The translations under genes and the position numbers were made by a program. Under the pieces are notes generated by a model. It had not been told where the DNA came from. It saw only the letters and a program-made list of their open reading frames with translations, and did no database searches. This document shows, piece by piece, positions 1-5,565 of a stretch of 5,973 nt of DNA (positions are counted from its first letter, which is position 1; every line of letters starts with the position of its first letter). The DNA lies in the NCBI GenBank assembly GCA_016208845.1, contig JACQXH010000249.1:1527-7499 (forward strand). Reading direction: 5' to 3'. This stretch comes from Nitrospirota bacterium. Its GTDB lineage: Bacteria > Nitrospirota > Thermodesulfovibrionia > UBA6902 > BMS3Bbin08.

Positions 1-1
1 G

Positions 2-1255
2 CTCAGAGAAAGCGAGCAGAAATTCCGCTCTCTTTTCAATCAGGCCTCTGACGCCATATTTCTTCTGCTGCCGGTAGATGATGACTTAATAATACAAGAC
101 GCTAATTACGCGGCGCTGGAGATGCATGGATATGCGAAAGATGAACTCGCCGGCAAGTCCATATCCCTGCTTGATGACCCTGAAACCCGCAGGCATATAG
201 CTGAAAGAGTTAAACGCCTTATGCCCGGAGAGCCTCTGCATGCGCAGGGGGTTCATGTACGCAAAGACGGTTCTTCCTTTCCTGTTGATATATCTGCCCA
301 GCGCATTTACATCGGTTACAAGCCTTATGTGCTGGCAATAGACCGCGATATTACTGACCGCAAGAAGGCTGAGCAGGCCCTGATAGAGTCTGAGGCCAAG
401 TTCAGGGATCTGGTGGAATCCACGAGCGACTGGGTATGGGAAACTGATGAAAATGGGAGATACACTTATTCAAGCCCTAAGGTAAAAGACGTCCTTGGTT
501 ATGATGTCCCTGAGGTAATCGGGAAGACCCCCTTTGACTTCATGCCTGAGGATGAAGCGCATAAGATCATCACTGCTTTTGACGGGATAAAGGCAGAACC
601 GAGGCCATTTCATGGCCTGGAAAATATCAACCGCCACAAACGCGGGCATCTCGTTGTTCTTGAATCGAGCGGAGTTCCTGTGTTTGATAAGGACGGCCAA
701 TTAAGAGGATTCAGGGGCATTGACAGGGACATCACCCAGCTGAAAAAGATAGAGCAGAAATTGCATGAGATGTCCATAACCGATGAGCTTACAGGACTGC
801 TCAACAGGCGCGGCTTCTTTGCCCTTGCTGACCAGCAGTGCAAATTGGCCGACCGCACCAAAAGGCAGATGTGCCTCATCTACATAGACCTTGACGGACT
901 TAAAATAATTAATGATGAATTAGGGCATGAAACAGGCGACAGGGCCTTGATAGAAACCGCAGAGGTACTTAAAAAGACCTTCAGGGAGTCAGACATAATG
1001 GCACGGATCGGAGGAGATGAATTTGTCGTGCTCCTGACAGAGCCTGCCGAGACCGGCGTGGAAAATGTCACTGCAAGGCTCATCGAAGAAAATCTGAGGG
1101 TACATAACACACAGGCCGGAAGAAAATTTGAGCTGATGTTCAGCATGGGGTCTGCCATCTATGACCCGGAACGCCCCTGCTCTGTAAACGACCTCATCAG
1201 CAGGGCAGATGAATCCATGTATGCGGATAAACAGCGCCGCAGGCTGGAGAGATAA
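2..1255 (+). CDS. PAS-PAS-GGDEF diguanylate cyclase (5' partial)
   Basis: The frame is open to the left edge (codons from position 2), so the true start lies outside; 417 residues are visible. The order is: end of a coiled linker and a PAS domain (about residues 3-118, beginning ESEQKFRSLF), a DITDRKKAEQAL linker typical of PAS-associated C-termini, a second PAS (about 133-245, with DWVWETDENGRYTYSS), then a C-terminal GGDEF domain (about 258-417). The GGDEF domain opens with the usual SITDELTGLLNRRGF and has the metal-binding stretch DLDGLKIIND. It carries an intact GGDEF at 1010-1024 and an RxxD inhibitory site (RESD, 983-994) exactly five residues upstream. By family knowledge it should make cyclic di-GMP from two GTP, respond to a PAS-sensed signal and be subject to product inhibition. 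No EAL domain follows. A membrane or periplasmic sensor could lie upstream of the window. The second PAS may bind a cofactor, but the ligand cannot be read from the sequence. Confidence 0.93.
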   Translation, partial: LRESEQKFRSLFNQASDAIFLLLPVDDDLIIQDANYAALEMHGYAKDELAGKSISLLDDPETRRHIAERVKRLMPGEPLHAQGVHVRKDGSSFPVDISAQRIYIGYKPYVLAIDRDITDRKKAEQALIESEAKFRDLVESTSDWVWETDENGRYTYSSPKVKDVLGYDVPEVIGKTPFDFMPEDEAHKIITAFDGIKAEPRPFHGLENINRHKRGHLVVLESSGVPVFDKDGQLRGFRGIDRDITQLKKIEQKLHEMSITDELTGLLNRRGFFALADQQCKLADRTKRQMCLIYIDLDGLKIINDELGHETGDRALIETAEVLKKTFRESDIMARIGGDEFVVLLTEPAETGVENVTARLIEENLRVHNTQAGRKFELMFSMGSAIYDPERPCSVNDLISRADESMYADKQRRRLER

Positions 1256-1320
1256 GATGCGATTGAATCTTGCCCATCTCCAGAGAAGTTGCTAAAATCA
1301 TAAGGTTTCAAGGGATCGAG

Positions 1321-1426
1321 AAAATGCAAAATTCAAAATGCAAATCTCAAAATTAAGGAGTTTTTTTATTTAAATTAAAATTTCTTCTTCCATAATTTTG
1401 ATTTTTTATATTTGATTTTTTATTTC
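1321..1426. repeat. AT-rich imperfect inverted repeat
   Basis: The left arm (about 1321-1356) is made of A-rich units ending in caaaat, such as tgcaaaat, tcaaaatg and ctcaaaat. The right arm (about 1392-1426) reads as an imperfect reverse complement of it; the best block is tcaaaatt at 1347-1354 against aattttga at 1394-1401. About 38 nt separate the arms. It fills most of the 244-bp gap between the diguanylate cyclase and the ABC operon. A short perfect hairpin, actcg/cgagt, follows at 1431-1443. No transposase or terminal target duplication is visible. It could be a MITE-like or REP-like intergenic element, or a transcription barrier between two unrelated genes. Its low complexity makes exact ends uncertain. 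Confidence 0.5.
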
Positions 1427-1499
1427 TATCACTCGAAGCGAGTCTCGGAACCAGTTACACCGGTAATGAGAGAAGAACCTGAAAGTTTTATACAGACCT

Positions 1500-2405
1500 A
1501 TGCCGATAATCAAAGTTGAAAATCTCGTAAAGAGATTCGGGAAAATAATAGCAGTAGATGACGTTTCTTTTGACGTTGAAGAGGGCTCCATCTTCGGCTT
1601 CCTCGGCCCCAACGGGGCAGGGAAGACTACCTCAGAGGTAAGGAAGGCCATAGGTATCGTTTTTCAGGACACGACCCTTGACAAGGACCTGACCGCATAC
1701 GAAAACCTTATGTTCCATGCATACCTCTATAATGTTAAGAGGCCTGAAAGAGTAAATCGGGTCAATGAGGCCCTCAACTTTGTAGATCTGTTCGACAGGC
1801 GAAAGGACCTTATCAAAAAATTCTCAGGCGGGATGAAGAGGAGGCTTGAGGTCGCAAGGGGGCTGATACACAGGCCGAGGGTGCTGTTCCTTGATGAACC
1901 TACTCTTGGGCTTGATCCGCAGACAAGGGCCAACCTGTGGGAATTTATTGTAGAGCTTCCCAGAAAACACAATGTGACTATCTTTATGACAACGCATTAC
2001 ATGGAAGAGGCAGAGGTCTGCGACAAGATAGCCATCATTGATAAAGGTAAAATTATTACAATGGGCACGCCTGACGAGCTCAAGAAGACCATAGGCGGCG
2101 ATGTCATTTATGTCAAGACCTCGGATAATGCAAAGGCAAAGGCCGAGATAGAAAAAATACTGCAAGTCGATGTTTCAGAAAAGGACGGCGAGCTATTCAT
2201 AACCTCCATAAAAGGCGACGCCTGCATACCAGTGCTTATAAAAACGCTGGGTGATACAGTACTTTCAGTGCGGCTTCAGAGGCCTACCCTGAATGACGTC
2301 TTCCTGAAAATGACCGGAAAAGCAATTAGGCATGACGAGGCCTCGGCAGGAGATAACATAAAGGCAGAAGTGCGCGCATACAGGAGGAAAGTTGATAGAA
2401 GTTAA
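1500..2405 (+). CDS. DrrA-type ABC exporter ATPase with internal deletion
   Basis: This is the ATP-binding subunit of an ABC-2 type exporter, 301 residues. It shows Walker A GPNGAGKTT (36-44), Q-loop Q56 in GIVFQD, signature FSGGMKRRLEVARG (108-121), Walker B LFLDEP (129-134), D-loop GLD (137-139) and switch histidine H166. The C-terminal extension (about 200-301), with QRPTLNDVFLKMTG, is typical of DrrA/NatA-like drug, lipid or polysaccharide exporters. The substrate cannot be deduced. The ATG at 1500 is the only good start, because an in-frame stop lies at 1467-1469 and no other start codon follows it; the Shine-Dalgarno is weak. The oddity is the distance from Walker A Lys42 to Q56: only 14 residues, where relatives have about 41. 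The helix after the P-loop and the following strands are missing, apparently through an in-frame loss of about 81 nt. ATPase activity is therefore doubtful. It overlaps the permease gene by 14 nt, so the two form an operon. Confidence 0.88.
   Translation: MPIIKVENLVKRFGKIIAVDDVSFDVEEGSIFGFLGPNGAGKTTSEVRKAIGIVFQDTTLDKDLTAYENLMFHAYLYNVKRPERVNRVNEALNFVDLFDRRKDLIKKFSGGMKRRLEVARGLIHRPRVLFLDEPTLGLDPQTRANLWEFIVELPRKHNVTIFMTTHYMEEAEVCDKIAIIDKGKIITMGTPDELKKTIGGDVIYVKTSDNAKAKAEIEKILQVDVSEKDGELFITSIKGDACIPVLIKTLGDTVLSVRLQRPTLNDVFLKMTGKAIRHDEASAGDNIKAEVRAYRRKVDRS
2382..2387 (+). promoter_or_regulatory. Shine-Dalgarno setting a TTG start for the permease
   Basis: AGGAGG lies four bases before the TTG at 2392. 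It is the only strong ribosome binding site near the permease start and sits inside the end of the ATPase gene. A GTG at 2410 in the same frame is 22 nt away and is less likely as the start. The arrangement suggests translational coupling of the two exporter subunits. Confidence 0.6.
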
Positions 2406-2700
2406 TGCCGTGTACGTAATCGTAGCAAGGGAATTCAAGAAGTTCGTCAGGGAAAAGAGCAGGCTTATATCTACTCTCGCACGGCCGCTCATCTGGCTTT
2501 TTCTCGTAGGCGGCGGCATGTCAAGACTCGTTTCGCCGGGCATGGGGGTGTCGTATATGCAGTTCATTTTCCCGGGCATACTCGGCATGACCATATTATT
2601 CAGCGCCATATTTTCTTCCATCTCGATTATCTGGGACAAAGAATTCGGATTTATGAAGGAAATCCTTGTTGCCCCTGTATCAAGATTACCCATTGTCATC

Positions 2701-2791
2701 GGAAAGGCATTGAGCGGTACAACTGTATCTACCATACAGGCGGCAATTATCCTTGCCCTGTTCCCGTTTCTCGGATTCAAACTCAGCATGC
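2701..2791 (+). repeat. Diverged tandem duplication, copy 1
   Basis: This is the first of two adjacent 91-nt units in the permease gene. It begins ggaaaggca and encodes GKALSGTTVSTIQAA and following residues in the upstream frame. It aligns without gaps to copy 2 with about 65 of 91 bases identical by hand count. The encoded peptides are more alike than the DNA. Confidence 0.85.
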
Positions 2792-2882
2792 GGAAAGGCA
2801 CTTAGCGGAACGATCATCTCAACCATTCAGGCGGCCATCATTTTGATGCTCTTCCCCTTTCTGGGCCTCAAACTGGGCCTGC
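2792..2882 (+). repeat. Diverged tandem duplication, copy 2
   Basis: This is the second 91-nt unit, encoding GKALSGTIISTIQAA and following residues in the +1 shifted frame that continues to the permease stop. A 10-nt identical string (cggaaaggca) stands at the start of both units, 2700-2709 and 2791-2800, and marks a possible junction of recombination or of contig joining. Confidence 0.85.
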
Positions 2883-3249
2883 TTGCTATCCCCCAGACGA
2901 TCCTCGTCGCCATACTGCTTTCCTTCTGCATCTCTGCCCTTGGAATTGTTATAGCATCATTTTATGAGAGCTTTGAGAGTTTCAGCGTTATTATGAACTT
3001 TATCGTGATGCCGATGTTTTTTCTTTCAGGCGCGATGTATCCGGTGAACAAACTTCCTGAGATACTGCAGTTCATATCAAGGCTTAATCCGTTAACTTAC
3101 GGGATAGACGCGTTAAAACATACTATATTGAAGGACGGCGGGTTATTTGATTTCTCTATGGCTGCGGATGTGGGGGTGCTTCTTGCAACATCACTTCTAT
3201 TCGTCATCACCGCAGGCATTATGTTCGAACGCAAAAAATAGCGCCCGGT

Positions 3250-3588
3250 TCAGCATTCCATGCCGACTTTTACATTCTTCACATAATTGATAATGCCTTC
3301 AGGATCACATTTAATGCACATATCAATTCCCTGTATTATCTGCATATCCTGGCACAGCAGATACGCCCTTTTCAGTTCAAAATCCTTTATGCTGTCTATG
3401 ACAAGCGCCTTGGGCCTCACATAAACCTTTCCACAGCCCATGCATACCCAGATGAAATTATGCTTTGCAGCTTCAAGGCAATTTTCGCAGACAAAAACCC
3501 TGATCCCGTCCATTGCCTCAACATAAGTTGAGGTGTACTCGTGCTTGCAGATATGGCACATATCCATCTTTGTGTTCAGCTCAACCAT
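3250..3588 (-). CDS. Small cysteine-rich putative zinc-binding protein
   Basis: I do not recognise this 112-residue protein. It has ten cysteines, eight of them in four CxxC pairs: C11-HI-C14, C34-EN-C37, C49-MG-C52 and C91-IK-C94, plus C79 and C112. The pairs would suit two zinc-ribbon-like or rubredoxin-like four-cysteine sites (11/14 with 34/37, and 49/52 with 91/94). It has no signal peptide or membrane segment, so it is probably cytoplasmic. An iron-sulfur or metal-sensing role is possible but unproven. The ATG is well supported: AAGGAGG (3594-3600 on the minus strand) stands five bases before it, and an in-frame stop lies just upstream at 3607-3609. The gene is convergent with the ABC permease, and the two stop codons are only 8 nt apart, with no visible terminator between them. 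Confidence 0.82.
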   Translation of the reverse strand: MVELNTKMDMCHICKHEYTSTYVEAMDGIRVFVCENCLEAAKHNFIWVCMGCGKVYVRPKALVIDSIKDFELKRAYLLCQDMQIIQGIDMCIKCDPEGIINYVKNVKVGMEC

Positions 3589-3593
3589 TTCAT

Positions 3594-3600
3594 CCTCCTT
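3594..3600 (-). promoter_or_regulatory. Strong Shine-Dalgarno of the Cys-rich gene
   Basis: AAGGAGG on the minus strand with a 5-nt spacer to the ATG at 3588 fixes the start of the Cys-rich gene and indicates efficient translation. Confidence 0.8.
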
Positions 3601-3937
3601 TCCCTTTCACTCATTCTCTCTGTCTCCTGATTATCTTTTCGTCTTATTGCTTGAATTTCTTTAATCCTTTTTTAAACTTTATGTCTGTCAATTTATGCTC
3701 CTGAATTATGTATATGCAATTCTTATACCTGTTTAAATAGAAGTTTTTTTGCGGTTATTATTGTTGAAAATCAGAGGGACTGCACCAGGCAACTGCTTGA
3801 TTTAGTATGATAATTAGCAATGCAAGCCACAAGCTGTCTATTTATATAAAGGCAGGCGCCGCCAAGGCAAATGATGGTCACTGGTCATATTGCCGGATCG
3901 TTGTGTCAAAAAACACACAAAATACGAAAAAGAGTTA
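3601..3937. other. Intergenic region without a clear gene
   Basis: This stretch separates the divergent Cys-rich and Mur ligase genes. On the minus strand it holds two very short reading frames with good ribosome binding sites (3644-3691 and 3576-3614). On the plus strand, 3751-3807 encodes a short peptide resembling the start of a response-regulator receiver domain, ending at a TGA. A GC-richer patch (about 3850-3900) contains a 9-bp stem with one bulge (ggcaaatga, 3866-3874, with 3885-3894). A six-base inverted repeat, ttgtgt/acacaa, lies at 3901-3920. No RNA family is recognised, and no convincing promoter pair was found for the minus-strand gene: a TTGACA at 3686-3691 lacks a good -10. 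Confidence 0.5.
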
Positions 3938-4042
3938 ACCACGAGAACTAAATGAGAAATAGGAAATGAGAAATTGGAAGTGAAAATCTATTGTATTTTA
4001 TTTCTCATTTCTCACTTCTCATTTCTTATTTATCTCCGTGGT
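3938..4042. repeat. 105-bp palindromic element with internal tandem units
   Basis: The outer ends are inverted: accacgaga at 3938-3946 against the complement of tctccgtggt at 4033-4042, differing by one inserted base. Inside, the left arm repeats aaatgagaaat-like units (3950-3986) and the right arm carries their complement as tttctcatttctcacttctc and following bases (about 4000-4030). The whole could fold into a long imperfect hairpin. It lies in non-coding DNA just upstream of the Mur ligase and has no transposase. It could be a MITE, a REP-like element or another mobile hairpin; environmental bacterial genomes commonly carry intergenic repeats built around ccacggaga ends. Confidence 0.7.
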
Positions 4043-4065
4043 AAATGAACTGCTGTTTTTTGTTT

Positions 4066-4084
4066 TATTATGATTATCATTGGC
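4066..4084. promoter_or_regulatory. Candidate Fur-like operator over a -10-like hexamer
   Basis: A perfect 11-nt palindrome, atgattatcat (4070-4080), matches the classical 19-bp Fur box at 14 of 19 positions, including 11 of the 12 central ones. It overlaps a TATGAT hexamer (4069-4074) that could be the -10 of the Mur ligase promoter; no good -35 is seen. Chance occurrence in AT-rich DNA is a serious alternative. Confidence 0.28.
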
Positions 4085-4106
4085 AAGTGGGTTAAAATAT
4101 CAAATA

Positions 4107-5462
4107 ATGAAGAGCGGGCCATTAAAGATCTTTTTTTCAGGCATAGCCGGCAGCGGCGTATCTGCGATAGCAGGTTTCATGGCTGACAGCGGAAATATTA
4201 TAGCAGGCTCTGACAGGGCCTTTGATATCAACCCGTCACATCCACTTAAACAAATTCTCTTATCAAGGGGAATTACTATTGTGCCTCAGGATGGAAGCGG
4301 CATTGATAACACCTTTGATCTTGCCGTCTTCAGCACTGCCGTGGAAGCTGACCAGCCGGAGGTATTGAAAGCAGGGAAGTTAAATATCCCGGTAAAAACA
4401 AGGCCGGAATATCTTACTGAAATTATGTCATTTTACAAGGCAATAGCCGTCGCAGGTACAAGCGGGAAATCTACTACATCGGGCCTGCTTGCATTCCTTA
4501 TGCAGAGACTCGGATACAGCCCCGGTTTTATCGGCGGAGGAAAGGTAAAGCAATTCAGATCACCCTCAAATCCCGGGAATTCGATCTCCGGAAACTCAGA
4601 ATATCTGGTTGTCGAGGCCTGTGAATCAGACGGCTCGATTGTAAATTACAGACCTGAGCATTCCATGATCTTAAACCTCAGCCTCGATCACCACACAGTT
4701 GACAAGACCGCCGCGATGTTCAGGGCCTTAATTGAAAATACAGGCGGAAGGGTCATAGTAAACGCCGATGATAAAAATCTTAAAGACGTAACAGGCAATA
4801 ATTCTATCACTTTCTCCATTCAAAAGACATCAGATTATAAAGCGGACAGAATAATATACAGGGATTTCAGCACGGATTTTTCATTGCATGGTACAGACTT
4901 CAGGGTTTCTCTTCCCGGCGCACACAACCTCTCTAATGCCCTCTCCTGCATCGCCCTGCTTGCAGATATGGGGATGTCTCTCAGCTCTATCGCGTCAGTG
5001 CTTCATGAATTTGAGGGGATCGAGAGACGGTTTGATGTCCATCTGAACACAAAGGACTACCTTGTCATAGATGATTATGCCCATAACCCTCATAAGATAT
5101 TTTCGCTTATGCAGACAGTAAGAAACCTGAGAGAAAGAATATGCTACATATTCCAGCCTCATGGCTTCGGCCCCACAAGGCTTATGAAAGAAGAATACAT
5201 CAGGGTCTTTGCAGATAACCTCCGCAGCTCTGACCGGTTAATGCTCCTGCCTATATTCTACGCCGGCGGGACCGCGGCAAAAGACATATCAAGCCAGGAC
5301 CTTGCTGACGGCATAAGGACTGCCGGGAAACCGGTTGAAGCAGTTAACGACAGAAAAGATATTTTAAAAGGGCCCAGTGAATATCAGGCCTATGTTGTCT
5401 TTGGAGCGCGCGACGACACCCTGTCGGACCTTGCAAAAGAAATTGCACAGGCGCTTGGATGA
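4107..5462 (+). CDS. MurC/Mpl-like Mur ligase family protein
   Basis: This is a 451-residue ATP-dependent amino acid or peptide ligase of the Mur family, closest in layout to UDP-N-acetylmuramate-alanine ligase (MurC) or murein peptide ligase (Mpl). An N-terminal Rossmann-like domain has SGIAGSGVSAIAG (11-23). The P-loop is AGTSGKSTT (116-124), where MurC and Mpl normally read GTHGKTTT. The central domain has VVEACESDGS (168-177) and LDHHTVDK (193-200), then GAHNLSNALS (271-280). The C-terminal part has EGIERRFD (303-310), DDYAHNP (322-328) and FQPHGFGPTR (349-358), the MurC counterparts being DDYAHHP and FQPHRYTRT-like. The ATG at 4107 is preferred because MurC proteins begin a few residues before the Rossmann strand. 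A TTG at 4080 in frame would add nine residues and sits within the possible promoter. Neither start has a clear Shine-Dalgarno. The gene stands outside any cell-division cluster, so it may be a paralogue or recycling enzyme instead of the essential MurC. The exact substrate is unknown. Confidence 0.85.
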   Translation: MKSGPLKIFFSGIAGSGVSAIAGFMADSGNIIAGSDRAFDINPSHPLKQILLSRGITIVPQDGSGIDNTFDLAVFSTAVEADQPEVLKAGKLNIPVKTRPEYLTEIMSFYKAIAVAGTSGKSTTSGLLAFLMQRLGYSPGFIGGGKVKQFRSPSNPGNSISGNSEYLVVEACESDGSIVNYRPEHSMILNLSLDHHTVDKTAAMFRALIENTGGRVIVNADDKNLKDVTGNNSITFSIQKTSDYKADRIIYRDFSTDFSLHGTDFRVSLPGAHNLSNALSCIALLADMGMSLSSIASVLHEFEGIERRFDVHLNTKDYLVIDDYAHNPHKIFSLMQTVRNLRERICYIFQPHGFGPTRLMKEEYIRVFADNLRSSDRLMLLPIFYAGGTAAKDISSQDLADGIRTAGKPVEAVNDRKDILKGPSEYQAYVVFGARDDTLSDLAKEIAQALG

Positions 5463-5565
5463 ACATGGGAAGTGCCTCTATGTTTCCTATATTTCTTGAG
5501 TGTGCTTCTATGTTTTTTTTCTTAGTGTTGAGCAAAGTATCAGCTGTCATGGATGATCGACTCTA

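Larger units (their letters stand above)
2392..3241 (+). pseudogene. ABC-2 permease, frameshifted by duplicated segment
   Basis: This is the membrane subunit partnering the upstream ATPase. The first frame (2392-2805, TTG start) encodes an N-terminal REFKKFVREKSR amphipathic stretch and two hydrophobic segments. It then has the ABC-2 permease motif around IWDKEFGFMKEILVAPVSR and runs into GKALSGTTVSTIQAA before stopping at 2803-2805. The second frame carries the rest, from GKALSGTIISTIQAA (2792) through further membrane segments and the family hallmark LNPLTYGIDALKHTI to the stop at 3239-3241. The two frames overlap in content, not just position. A segment of about 30 residues is encoded twice, as 91-nt units at 2701-2791 and 2792-2882. 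Because 91 is not a multiple of three, the duplication breaks the frame. Without one unit the gene would encode about 252 residues, the normal size for this family. As written it should give no full permease. Whether this is true decay or an assembly join cannot be decided from the sequence. Confidence 0.82.

Noticed and set aside
470..1158. Minus-strand frames antisense to the diguanylate cyclase
   Set aside because: They overlap one another and the well-supported PAS/GGDEF gene, and show no motifs or ribosome binding sites.
1244..1283. Terminator hairpin (ctggaga/tctccag) at the end of the diguanylate cyclase gene
   Set aside because: A seven-base stem exists with an inner aagat/atctt pair, but the loop is long, the stem begins inside the coding region and no T-run follows.
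2265..2801. 178-residue minus-strand reading frame antisense to the ABC operon
   Set aside because: It lies wholly opposite the ATPase end and the permease, whose family motifs are clear, and the encoded peptide has no recognisable domain.
2780..2805. Programmed ribosomal frameshift in the permease
   Set aside because: The two frames encode the same segment twice and there is no slippery heptamer; a shift would give a protein with a duplicated membrane segment. Duplication or misassembly explains it better.
3513..3704. 63-residue plus-strand frame
   Set aside because: It runs antisense to the Cys-rich gene start and its leader; the composition is consistent with a chance frame.
3840..3900. 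Riboswitch, including a cyclic di-GMP type given the nearby GGDEF gene
   Set aside because: The conserved core expected for GEMM or other known classes could not be found; only a simple hairpin is visible.
3948..4032. CRISPR-like array from the repeated gagaaat units
   Set aside because: Units are about 7-11 nt, imperfect and unspaced, and the right half is the inverted copy; there are no spacers and no cas genes.
5471..5515. Direct repeat of gtgc-tctatgttt spaced 30 nt
   Set aside because: 13 of 15 positions match, but the rest of the 30-nt period does not; too short in T-rich DNA to mean much.
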